From NCBI GenBank assembly GCA_028287665.1, contig JAQBPF010000345.1, positions 1 to 5,363 on the forward strand: a DNA stretch of 5,363 bases, read 5' to 3'. This document shows, in pieces, positions 1-5,363 of this stretch. The notes under the pieces are model-generated. The model was not told the DNA's origin and ran no database searches. It saw only the letters and a list, made by a program, of their open reading frames with translations. The stretch's first letter is position 1, and each line of letters opens with the position of its first letter. The translations under genes and the position numbers were made by a program. This DNA is from Deinococcus sp. GTDB taxonomy: Bacteria; Deinococcota; Deinococci; Deinococcales; Deinococcaceae.

Positions 1-1037
1 CGCTCGGTGGTCAGGCCCGCCCGCATGTCGGTCAGGTAATAGGGGCCAAGCGGGGCCATGCCCTCGGCCAGCCATTCCACGGCCTGCGCGTAGTCCACGG
101 GCACGGGCGGCACCAGCGCGGCTTTCACGTCGTATTCGCGCAGTTCGGGCAGATTCAGCCACTCGCGGCGCACCTTCCAGTAGCGGTGCCAGGTGGGCGT
201 GTGGGCGCGGTAGGTGTCCAGCAGGGTCGTGACCACCGCCGTGGGAATCTGGTCAGGCGCGAGCGTGGCGGTGATCGCGTCGGGGTAACGGCGGGCGCGG
301 GCCAAAAAGACGTTCTGGCGCACGTTGGTCGAGTAGGCGGCGGCCTGGGCGTGCTGTACGGCCAGGTGCGCGTCGGCGTAGCCTTCCCAGGCCTGGCGGC
401 GAATCTCGCGGTCGGGGTCGGTGGTCAGGCGGTCGACGTTGCCCTGAGTCACGGGCGTGCCGCCTGCCGTGCCAAAGCGCAGATCCATGTTGACCAATGC
501 GGGGTGAATGCCGCGTTCCGAGGCAAAGGGAGCCTGCACCGCGCCGAGCAGTTCCTCGACCTCGGCGCTCCGCACATGCGGTTTCTGACGCAAAATTCGC
601 TGGAGACGAATGCGGAAAGGTTCCAGTTCGGGCTGCATCATCCAGGTTGTCAACGTAAATTCTTCCAGTGCCAACAGTTCCGGGCGGGCAAAGGCGGTCA
701 CGCTGCCGTAGCGGGCGGCAATGCCACTGGCGCGGTCACGGCGGGCGGCGGCCTCGGCATCCCGGCCATCCACGCTGGCGTTCATGCTGGCATAGGAAAA
801 AAAGCGGGTCAGACGCAGTTCCAGTTCCGATTCGGCGGTCAGGTAGGCCAGCAGCGCGGCTGAACTGTGGCCCAGCGTGCCTGCATAGGCTCCCATCGCG
901 TCTATGTCGGCGGGCAGGGCTTCGGCGTCAGCTTCCCACGCCTGGGGGGTGGCGTACATGGCTTCTATGTCCCACGTCTGCTCACGGGGCACTTCATGGC
1001 GCTTGGGGAGGGTCACGGAAGGCTGGATTGTGGTCAT
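1..1037 (-). CDS. pepF: Oligoendopeptidase F (M3B family), N-terminal 345 residues, cut by the window edge
   Basis: Reading the minus strand from the ATG at 1037 gives an uninterrupted frame to the window edge: 345 complete codons with no stop. The start '[19 protein letters not shown]' (residues 10-28) is the usual opening of PepF-type peptidases. Residues about 115-185 match the M3 N-terminal domain, including '[17 protein letters not shown]' (148-164). '[17 protein letters not shown]' (209-225) leads into the catalytic domain. The zinc-binding HEXXH motif of this family lies further downstream and is outside the window, so activity cannot be confirmed here. Family members are cytoplasmic zinc metallopeptidases that cut short peptides; there is no signal peptide, in keeping with this. 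No SD sequence precedes the ATG; an extended -10 (TGTTAACCT) ends 7 bases before it, suggesting a leaderless transcript separate from the gene upstream. No ATG or GTG upstream in frame offers a better start. Confidence 0.9.
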   Translation of the reverse strand, partial: MTTIQPSVTLPKRHEVPREQTWDIEAMYATPQAWEADAEALPADIDAMGAYAGTLGHSSAALLAYLTAESELELRLTRFFSYASMNASVDGRDAEAAARRDRASGIAARYGSVTAFARPELLALEEFTLTTWMMQPELEPFRIRLQRILRQKPHVRSAEVEELLGAVQAPFASERGIHPALVNMDLRFGTAGGTPVTQGNVDRLTTDPDREIRRQAWEGYADAHLAVQHAQAAAYSTNVRQNVFLARARRYPDAITATLAPDQIPTAVVTTLLDTYRAHTPTWHRYWKVRREWLNLPELREYDVKAALVPPVPVDYAQAVEWLAEGMAPLGPYYLTDMRAGLTTE

Positions 1038-1044
1038 GGCGGGA

Positions 1045-1050
1045 AGGTTA
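1045..1050 (-). promoter_or_regulatory. Candidate extended -10 element for a leaderless pepF transcript
   Basis: The minus strand reads TG-T-TAACCT, an extended -10 form (TGnTAnnnT), ending 7 bases before the ATG at 1037. No convincing -35 lies about 17 bases upstream. The spacing would place transcription start at or within a base or two of the start codon. This is inference from the sequence. Confidence 0.45.
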
Positions 1051-1079
1051 ACATGCAGGCCCGCCGGGGGTCGCCAGAA

Positions 1080-2261
1080 TTAACGGAAGTCGCCAGGCTC
1101 GCTGACCAGCGCTTCCAGGAGGCGCACGGCCTCCTCCATCCGGTGGCTCTGAATCCGGGCCGCAGCACGTGCCTGCCGCCATTCGAAACGCACGCGGCTC
1201 AGGCTCAGGGCGTCTCCGCCGCTTTCACTCAGCTTCACAGCGCGGGCTTCAAGGTCCTCGACGGTCGTGGCAAACTGGCGCAGGGTCGACTGGTGCAGGC
1301 GGGCGGCGTCCAGCGTGGCCGTCAGCTGCGCCGTGGCTTCGGCTTCGGCCTGGGCCAGATTCTGGCGGGCCTCCATGACGGCGGCGGCCTGATCGGCCTG
1401 TTCGCCTGCTTGCCAGAGGGCGTAGTTCAGGGTGTGGCGGGCGCGGAGCACGTTGGGATGAAGCGGCACACCCAGAGAAAACCGGGCGTTGTCGAGGTTC
1501 ATGTCCAGCATGGTCAGGGGGGTATCGGCGTCCTCTTCGGCCACCAACGGCGCAAAGGCGTCAAGGAAAGAGGTGGTCTGGGTCAGCATCAGGCGGCTGT
1601 GGGACAGCTGAGCGGGCGTGGCCTGTTCGATGCCCTTGCCTCCTTCCAGTTCCGAAACGCGCAAAAACAGCAGTTCGGCCTGAGCGCGGGCCGCCCCCAC
1701 CTGATCGGCCACTTCGATGCGGGCGTGGTCAGACCGCAGGTTGGTCAACATATCTTCTGTTTCCCAGCGGCGTACCTCGGCCTGGGTGGCCTGCACGTCC
1801 CATTCTGCTGCCGTTTCCAGCGCGGCCAGATCTGGATTGGAACGGATGGCCCCGAGACTCCGCATGGCAATTTCGGCGTGCGAGCGGGCCAGCAGCAGGG
1901 CCAGGTCGTGGGCGCGTCGGCCCCACCGCAGGGCACGCGGCGCACTTTCTGTAAAGGCAGGCGTGACGGTGGGTACGGGCACTGTTTCGGCCAGATGGGC
2001 AAGGTCGGTCGACGCCACTTCCAGCCACTTGTCGGCGCGGGCTTCACCCACCTGATCGCGCATCACGCGGTACACGTCCTGCAGCACCGCCACCACATCA
2101 CGGGGGCCAAGCGCCCGTACCGCCGTCCAGCCCCGGCGCTGCACCGCGCCCTGAATGGTCATTTCGGCCTCTCGCACGCCCATTTCCTGGCCCAGCCGCT
2201 GCCGCAGCCAGTCCCGGTAGGGGTCGCTCGAAGGAACACGGGGAACAGGTGGGATGGTCAT
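1080..2261 (-). CDS. Helical protein of unknown function with TolC-like repeats and no signal peptide (393 aa)
   Basis: I do not recognise a characterised family with certainty. The start at 2261 is chosen over an in-frame ATG 54 bases upstream because a GGAGG sits 7 bases before it and it overlaps the methylase stop as ATGA. Residues 1-95 form a distinct helical region ('[20 protein letters not shown]', 13-32) of unknown role. From about 118 the protein is nearly all helix and rich in Ala, Gln, Glu and Arg. Several parts recall outer-membrane efflux (TolC/CzcC) proteins: '[20 protein letters not shown]' (142-161), a short strand-like '[11 protein letters not shown]' (259-269) followed by a long coiled coil, and '[20 protein letters not shown]' (344-363) running to '[10 protein letters not shown]'. 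There is no signal peptide or hydrophobic segment, which is odd for an exported channel. It could instead be a cytoplasmic coiled-coil protein that shares this helical pattern. It is co-expressed with the methylase by translational coupling. Confidence 0.8.
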   Translation of the reverse strand: MTIPPVPRVPSSDPYRDWLRQRLGQEMGVREAEMTIQGAVQRRGWTAVRALGPRDVVAVLQDVYRVMRDQVGEARADKWLEVASTDLAHLAETVPVPTVTPAFTESAPRALRWGRRAHDLALLLARSHAEIAMRSLGAIRSNPDLAALETAAEWDVQATQAEVRRWETEDMLTNLRSDHARIEVADQVGAARAQAELLFLRVSELEGGKGIEQATPAQLSHSRLMLTQTTSFLDAFAPLVAEEDADTPLTMLDMNLDNARFSLGVPLHPNVLRARHTLNYALWQAGEQADQAAAVMEARQNLAQAEAEATAQLTATLDAARLHQSTLRQFATTVEDLEARAVKLSESGGDALSLSRVRFEWRQARAAARIQSHRMEEAVRLLEALVSEPGDFR

Positions 2262-3097
2262 AGGAAAGCCTCCGGCTGGGGACCTGCTGAGAAAGATCGG
2301 CGTTGACGCACACATTCAAACAAGACCAGTGCGGCGGCGGTGGCCACGTTGAGACTGTCGGCCCCGCCCGGTGCAGCGTGCATAGGAATACTGACACTCA
2401 GGGCAGATGGGGTCTGGGCGCTGCGCCAGTCTTCGGGCAGGCCCTCGTGCTCGGTGCCCAGCAGCAGGGCCACCCGGCCCGTGAGGGGAGCGTCCCAGTA
2501 GGTCTGGGGAGCGTCGGGGGTACAGGCCACCGTGGTAAAAGCGTGCTGAAGCAACCATGCCTGCGCCTCGGCCTCGGTCAGCACGGCGGTGGGCACCCGG
2601 AACACACTGCCCTGAGAAGCGCGGATCACGTTCGGGCCGTAGGGGTCTGCGCCGCGCCCCAGCACCAGCACGGCGTGTGCGCCCGCAGCGTCGGCAGTCC
2701 GGAGAATGGCCCCCACGTTGCCAGGTTTTTCCAGGCCATGCAGGACGACCACCACAGCGTTTTCATCTGGATCAGGCAGGGCTGGCCGGGGCGTGGGTGC
2801 AAGGGCCAGCAGGCCGTCTGGATTCTCACGGCCACTGACCTTTTCGAAGGCGGTGCGCGACAGCTCCACGCGCTCGCCCGTGAGGGTGGGGGCCACGGCC
2901 AGAGCTTCGGGGCTGTAGAGGGCCGGACAGGTCACGATCAGGCTGGGGCTCACGCCGGAAGCCAGGGCACGGGTGGTTTCTCTGGCCCCTTCGATCACGA
3001 TGACGCCGTCTAGTTCGCGCTCACGGCGGGTGCGGAGGCGAACCAGCCGTTTCACAAGGGCATTCTGGAGGGAGGTAATTACTTCCGGCGCGGTCAT
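2258..3097 (-). CDS. TrmH/SpoU-family RNA 2'-O-methyltransferase (279 aa)
   Basis: This is a SPOUT-fold enzyme that transfers a methyl group from S-adenosylmethionine to a ribose 2'-OH in rRNA or tRNA. Residues 5-105 resemble the substrate-binding domain found in 23S rRNA methylases of this class ('[20 protein letters not shown]', 7-26; '[12 protein letters not shown]', 34-45). The catalytic domain has all three SpoU motifs: motif 1 '[19 protein letters not shown]' (122-140) with Asn127 and the catalytic-type Arg133; motif 2 '[11 protein letters not shown]' (211-221); motif 3 '[15 protein letters not shown]' (237-251) with Ser248-Leu-Asn250. '[12 protein letters not shown]' (158-169) is the usual segment between motifs 1 and 2. 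Motif 3 is a few residues longer than usual between IPM and SLN. The target nucleotide cannot be read from the sequence, so no gene symbol is given. It is the first gene of a leftward unit; its stop overlaps the next start by 4 bases. No SD sequence is present; a CATAAT 8 bases before the ATG suggests a leaderless message. Confidence 0.92.
   Translation of the reverse strand: MTAPEVITSLQNALVKRLVRLRTRRERELDGVIVIEGARETTRALASGVSPSLIVTCPALYSPEALAVAPTLTGERVELSRTAFEKVSGRENPDGLLALAPTPRPALPDPDENAVVVVLHGLEKPGNVGAILRTADAAGAHAVLVLGRGADPYGPNVIRASQGSVFRVPTAVLTEAEAQAWLLQHAFTTVACTPDAPQTYWDAPLTGRVALLLGTEHEGLPEDWRSAQTPSALSVSIPMHAAPGGADSLNVATAAALVLFECVRQRRSFSAGPQPEAFL
2269..2273 (-). promoter_or_regulatory. 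Shine-Dalgarno GGAGG inside the end of the methylase gene
   Basis: GGAGG on the minus strand lies 7 bases before the ATG at 2261, within the last codons of the upstream gene. It fixes the start of the 393-residue protein and, with the ATGA overlap at 2258-2261, indicates translational coupling. Confidence 0.8.
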
Positions 3098-3105
3098 CGG
3101 GCTTC

Positions 3106-3111
3106 ATTATG
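3106..3111 (-). promoter_or_regulatory. Candidate -10 (CATAAT) for the methylase operon, inside a small inverted repeat
   Basis: CATAAT on the minus strand differs from TATAAT by one base and ends 8 bases before the ATG at 3097. It is flanked by a 5-base inverted repeat, CGGGC at 3098-3102 and GCCCG at 3111-3115. No good -35 is visible at 16-18 bases upstream. Leaderless initiation is inferred. Confidence 0.45.
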
Positions 3112-3160
3112 CCCGGCTGGTGGCCTGTGCTGGCCCTTTCCCTGCATGACGCCCCTGCAC

Positions 3161-3166
3161 TACCTT
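3161..3166 (+). promoter_or_regulatory. Candidate -10 (TACCTT) for the YchJ-like gene
   Basis: TACCTT fits the TAnnnT pattern and ends 6 bases before the ATG at 3173. There is no SD sequence before this ATG or before the ATG at 3146. The -35 position is weak. The element favours 3173 as the start of a leaderless message and faces away from the methylase promoter about 50 bases to the left. Confidence 0.35.
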
Positions 3167-3172
3167 GACGCT

Positions 3173-3559
3173 ATGCCGCTCGCCTATCCGCCGTTCAAGT
3201 CTTGCCCGTGTGGGTCGGGCCGCAGCTACGGCGCGTGCTGCGGGCCTGCCCACGACGGCTCCCGGCCCCCCGCCACCCCCGAAACGCTGATGCGGGCGCG
3301 CTATACGGCCTACGCGCTGGGCAACGTGCCGTTTGTGCTGAACACCTGGCACGCCAGCACCCGCCCCTCTACCCTCGATCTGAACGACGGCACGCGCTAT
3401 GTGGGCCTGCGCGTCCACGCGGCGGCGGGCGAAACGGTGGACTTCACGGCCTCGCTGAAATTGCCGGGCGGCGAACGCTACAGCTTCCGCGAACGCAGCC
3501 GTTTTGAACAGGTCGGCGGGCAGTGGGTGTATGTAGCTGGGGAGGAAGTGGAGGGGTAA
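3173..3559 (+). CDS. YchJ-family (UPF0225) SEC-C motif protein, short form (128 aa)
   Basis: The N-terminus carries a SEC-C zinc-binding motif, 'CPCGSGRSYGACC' (residues 11-23), with Cys11, Cys13, Cys22 and Cys23 as likely metal ligands. The rest matches the NTF2-like domain of YchJ proteins: 'LMRARYTAYALG' (39-50), 'FVLNTWHASTRP' (54-65), and the ending 'YSFRERSRFEQVGGQWVYVAG' (103-123). The longer form typified by E. coli YchJ has a second SEC-C motif at the C-terminus, which is absent here. The biochemical role of the family is not established; the SEC-C motif in SecA binds zinc and contacts SecB and ribosomes. The start at 3173 is preferred because of the TACCTT element 6 bases upstream and the short lead to the Cys motif; an in-frame ATG at 3146 would add 9 residues. 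It diverges from the methylase gene and is followed, after 52 bases, by the SPFH gene. Confidence 0.85.
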   Translation: MPLAYPPFKSCPCGSGRSYGACCGPAHDGSRPPATPETLMRARYTAYALGNVPFVLNTWHASTRPSTLDLNDGTRYVGLRVHAAAGETVDFTASLKLPGGERYSFRERSRFEQVGGQWVYVAGEEVEG

Positions 3560-3568
3560 CCCCCCCCC
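3553..3568 (+). repeat. C9 homopolymer next to the stop codon, forming GGGG-TAA-CCCC
   Basis: Nine consecutive C residues (3560-3568) directly follow the TAA stop of the YchJ-like gene and mirror GGGG at 3553-3556. The arms could only form a very tight hairpin, so a terminator role is unlikely. The run falls outside both reading frames, so length changes would not alter either protein. Confidence 0.7.
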
Positions 3569-3605
3569 ATCGCGCGGCAACTCTGCCCTGCTCAGCCGCG
3601 TACAC

Positions 3606-3610
3606 AGGAG
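3606..3610 (+). promoter_or_regulatory. AGGAG unusually close to the SPFH start codon
   Basis: AGGAG ends one base before the ATG at 3612, much closer than the usual 5-9 bases. No in-frame ATG or GTG lies shortly upstream. The next Met (codon 28, position 3693) has no SD sequence and would still precede the membrane segment. A poor -10-like TACACA (3601-3606) also lies just upstream, so leaderless initiation is an alternative. Confidence 0.35.
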
Positions 3611-3611
3611 T

Positions 3612-4607
3612 ATGACCGACAACACCACGCCCGGAACCACGGCGGACACAGAGGCAAGCAGCGAGACCAAGCGCACCCGGCCCTTTCCCAAGATGAGCAA
3701 CGACGCGCCTGTGCAGCGCAAACCCGTCTCGCGCCGCCTGCTGTGGACGATTGGCGGCGTGGTGGCCGTGGCCCTGCTGATCGGTGAAAGCGTGAAGGTG
3801 GTTCCGGCAGGGTATGTGGGCGTGGTCTTCAGCGCCCTCAGCGGCGTCAAACCCAGCTCGCTTCAGGAGGGCGTGCATTTCGTGACGCCGTTTGTGGATC
3901 AGGTCAACCTGTACGACGCGAAATTGCAAGAAATTACGCTGGCCCACACGGACGAAACGGGCGGCGAGGACGGGGCCATTCGCGCCCGCAGTCAGGAAGG
4001 ACTGGACATCACCGCAGACGTGACGGTGCAGTTCCGGATAGACCGCAGCAAGGCGGCGATCTTGCACAAAGAGTTGGGAAGAAATTACGTGCAGACCGTG
4101 ATCAGCCCGCAGATTCGCTCCAAGGTGCGCGACGCCATTGGGCAGTTCAGCGCCGCAGACATCATCAGCACCAAGCGGCAACAGGTGGAAGCCAGCATTA
4201 CAGGCGCACTGCGCGAGGTGTTTACCAAGAACAATCTGATCTTAGATGCCGTGCTGCTGCGGGAACTGCGGATTCCCGACAGTATCGCCAAGGCCATCGA
4301 GCAAAAGCAGGCCGCCGAACAGCAGGTGGCGGTCGAGCGCAACCTGTTGCAACAGGCCAATATCAGCGCCCAGCGGCAGGTCGTGGTGGCCGAGGGCGCG
4401 GCCAAATCGGCCATCGCCAAAGCACGCGGCGACGCTGAAGCCCTGACACTGCGGGGGCGTGCGCTGCGTGAAAATCCGCTGCTGATTCAACTGACGGTGG
4501 CCGAGAAACTGGCTCCGGGCATCAACACGGTGATGCTGCCCGCCGACGGCAACTTTTTGCTGGACATGAAGAGTTTGCAGACAGCGGCCACCACAGCCAA
4601 ACCCTGA
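3612..4607 (+). CDS. SPFH/prohibitin (band 7) family membrane protein (331 aa)
   Basis: Residues 1-41 are a polar, Thr/Ser-rich tail ending in 'RKPVSRR'. Residues 43-57 are one hydrophobic segment ('LLWTIGGVVAVALLI'), with the positive tail on its inner side. The SPFH domain follows: 'VVPAGYVGVVFSALSGVKP' (63-81), 'LQEGVHFVTPFVDQVNLYD' (84-102), then 'LDITADVTVQFRID' (131-144) and 'RNYVQTVISPQIRSKVRDAI' (157-176). About 224-285 is an Ala/Gln/Glu-rich coiled coil. The ending 'NTVMLPADGNFLLDM' (305-319) is typical of prohibitin-like proteins. Family members form large ring or cage assemblies on membranes and often modulate membrane proteases such as FtsH; that role here is inference. The length is normal for the family. 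The gene immediately downstream is only 22 bases away and also encodes a membrane protein, so the two probably form an operon. The start codon is ordinary ATG but its SD sequence is only one base away. Confidence 0.9.
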   Translation: MTDNTTPGTTADTEASSETKRTRPFPKMSNDAPVQRKPVSRRLLWTIGGVVAVALLIGESVKVVPAGYVGVVFSALSGVKPSSLQEGVHFVTPFVDQVNLYDAKLQEITLAHTDETGGEDGAIRARSQEGLDITADVTVQFRIDRSKAAILHKELGRNYVQTVISPQIRSKVRDAIGQFSAADIISTKRQQVEASITGALREVFTKNNLILDAVLLRELRIPDSIAKAIEQKQAAEQQVAVERNLLQQANISAQRQVVVAEGAAKSAIAKARGDAEALTLRGRALRENPLLIQLTVAEKLAPGINTVMLPADGNFLLDMKSLQTAATTAKP

Positions 4608-4618
4608 GCCTGTTGGAT

Positions 4619-4622
4619 AGGA
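4619..4622 (+). promoter_or_regulatory. AGGA ribosome binding site of the small membrane protein, overlapping a TAGGAT -10-like hexamer
   Basis: AGGA lies 7 bases before the ATG at 4630, good spacing for an SD sequence. The same bases sit inside TAGGAT (4618-4623), which fits TAnnnT and ends 6 bases before the ATG, so a second, leaderless promoter cannot be excluded. The SD reading is simpler given the 22-base gap after the SPFH gene. Confidence 0.5.
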
Positions 4623-4629
4623 TGACAGC

Positions 4630-5205
4630 ATGATTGCCGTTTTGATTCTGATCGTGATTTTTGGCGGCATTGCCCTGATCACGTATGTAGACAACACCAC
4701 CAAGGCGCAGCGGCGGGCCTGGCGGCTGGAGGAAGCGGCGGCCAAGGCGGGTCAGGCGTTGCCCTCTGCGGCGGCCAAGGCGTTGGCGGCTCTGCCTGGG
4801 GCTCAGGCCGCCGCCCCGGCACCCGATGGGCCGGAAACGCTGATTCTGCGCCTGCCCGCCGAGGCAAGGGCGCGGGCCTGGGCGCTGCTCTGCACAGTGG
4901 CCGACGCCCAGAAGGCCGCAGGGAACACCGACACCCGCACGGCCTATCTGCTGCGTCAGACGCGGGAATCGTATCTGCCCGACACCTTGCGGGCCTACCT
5001 TGGCCTCACCGACGGAGCGCGGCGGGCGCTGGAAACTCAGGGCCAATCGCCCGATACGCTGCTGGCCGAGCAGATTGCGCTGATGGAAGACGGCGTGAGG
5101 GAAGCCCTGCGCCACGATCACGCGGCGGCAGACCGACTGCTGACCCAGGGGCGCTTTCTGCGCGAACGCTTTGGCAGTACTGAGGGCGAACTGGTGCTGC
5201 ACTAG
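4630..5205 (+). CDS. Small single-pass membrane protein of unknown function (191 aa), downstream of SPFH
   Basis: I do not recognise the family. Residues 2-19 are one strongly hydrophobic segment ('IAVLILIVIFGGIALITY') at the extreme N-terminus, with no clear cleavage site, followed by the basic stretch 'TTKAQRRAWR' (23-32). This suggests an N-terminal anchor with the bulk of the protein probably cytoplasmic. Residues 33-68 are Ala/Pro-rich and probably flexible. Residues 70-182 form a compact helical domain containing 'LLRQTRESYLPDTLRAYLGL' (107-126); the YLPDTL type of segment recurs in bacterial hypothetical proteins and vaguely recalls XpaC-like proteins, too weak to name it. It does not resemble NfeD, the common partner of SPFH genes. 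Short spacing and an SD sequence indicate co-expression with the SPFH gene, so a shared role at the membrane is a reasonable guess. The reading frame is intact and codon use matches its neighbours. Confidence 0.8.
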   Translation: MIAVLILIVIFGGIALITYVDNTTKAQRRAWRLEEAAAKAGQALPSAAAKALAALPGAQAAAPAPDGPETLILRLPAEARARAWALLCTVADAQKAAGNTDTRTAYLLRQTRESYLPDTLRAYLGLTDGARRALETQGQSPDTLLAEQIALMEDGVREALRHDHAAADRLLTQGRFLRERFGSTEGELVLH

Positions 5206-5363
5206 CCGGGGCAAGGCTGATCGGGTCTGGCCCTCTGCCCGACCCAGCCCGCCTTCTGAAGACGGCCAACCGGTGAAGCGCCGGACTTTAAACCCCAGCT
5301 CAACTTCGGAACCCAGCCAAACTCTAAAGGTTGTACTGGGTTCAGAACAGCAGGTGAGGGGCG
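5206..5363. other. Intergenic region with tandem inverted repeats; no gene seen
   Basis: No credible reading frame or tRNA is visible after the stop at 5205. Short inverted repeats follow one another: GGGTC/GACCC (5223-5227 and 5241-5245), GCCTTC/GACGGC with one mismatch around a TGAA loop (5251-5266), CCGG/CCGG (5270-5273 and 5281-5284), and a perfect 8-base pair further on. None is followed by a T-run, so an intrinsic terminator is possible but not shown. The right part may be the upstream region of a gene beyond the window. Confidence 0.5.
5309..5343. repeat. Perfect 8-base inverted repeat GAACCCAG / CTGGGTTC
   Basis: Arms at 5309-5316 and 5336-5343 are exact reverse complements with a 19-base A/T-richer loop. 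A related AAACCCCAG lies just upstream (5290-5298). It could be a hairpin in RNA, an operator, or part of a small dispersed repeat of the type found in Deinococcus genomes. No T-run follows on either strand. Confidence 0.5.

Noticed and set aside
186..863. Plus-strand open frame of 225 codons
   Set aside because: It lies wholly opposite pepF, whose frame gives a clear family match; the plus-strand product is Gly/Arg/His-rich with no recognisable domain.
867..2306. Plus-strand open frame of 479 codons spanning two minus-strand genes
   Set aside because: It is longer than the real gene but runs antisense across the start of pepF and the whole coupled gene. Its composition is typical of a high-GC shadow frame, and the minus-strand gene has an SD sequence and an ATGA overlap.
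2262..2315. Eighteen-codon N-terminal extension of the 393-residue protein
   Set aside because: It would overlap the methylase by 58 bases and has no SD sequence; the ATG at 2261 has GGAGG at 7 bases.
2303..3013. Plus-strand open frame of 236 codons
   Set aside because: It is antisense to the methylase, which has all three SpoU motifs; the product has no recognisable domain.
3098..3172. Radiation/desiccation response motif upstream of the divergent genes
   Set aside because: I looked for the known 17-base Deinococcus palindrome; only a short CGGGC/GCCCG repeat is present and it does not match.
3107..4181. Two minus-strand frames (3107-3850 and 3444-4181)
   Set aside because: They are shadows of the YchJ-like and SPFH genes; their products are Arg/His/Gly-rich and unlike any family I know.
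4522..5214. Minus-strand frame of 230 codons opposite the small membrane protein
   Set aside because: The plus-strand frame has an SD sequence, a clean hydrophobic anchor and short operon spacing; the minus frame has none of these.
5325..5350. tRNA-like T-arm (GGGTTCAGAAC)
   Set aside because: The loop resembles a T-loop, but the flanking bases do not pair as a T-stem and there is no D-arm, anticodon arm or acceptor stem.

Overview
The window is high-GC, densely packed bacterial chromosomal DNA with no mobile element, RNA gene or CRISPR array that I can see. The protein set suggests Deinococcus or a close relative: an oligoendopeptidase F, a SpoU-type RNA methylase, a short YchJ/SEC-C protein and a prohibitin-like SPFH protein, plus lineage-type hypotheticals. 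Several genes have no Shine-Dalgarno (SD) sequence but carry a TAnnnT-type -10 hexamer 6 to 8 bases before the start codon. That is the leaderless arrangement known to be common in Deinococcus. The taxonomic assignment is inference, not proof.

Layout: two gene blocks diverge from a short promoter region at about 3098-3172. Leftward (minus strand) come a TrmH/SpoU 2'-O-methyltransferase (3097-2258), then a 393-residue helical protein of unknown function with TolC-like repeats but no signal peptide (2261-1080), joined to it by a 4-base ATGA overlap. After 42 bases comes the N-terminal 345 residues of an oligoendopeptidase F (1037 to beyond position 1), which appears to have its own promoter. 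Rightward (plus strand) come a small YchJ-family SEC-C zinc-motif protein (3173-3559), then a membrane-anchored prohibitin-like SPFH protein (3612-4607). A small single-pass membrane protein of unknown function follows 22 bases later (4630-5205). The last 158 bases (5206-5363) hold no recognisable gene but contain several inverted repeats.

How the genes work together: the methylase and the TolC-like protein are translationally coupled and so co-expressed, though no shared pathway is evident. The SPFH protein and the small membrane protein probably form a two-gene membrane unit. SPFH proteins often travel with an NfeD partner; here the partner is a different, unrecognised protein. Most of the window is ordinary housekeeping or accessory DNA. 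The most interesting items are the signal-less TolC-like protein, the SPFH plus unknown-partner pair, and the contrast between leaderless first genes and internal genes with an SD sequence.
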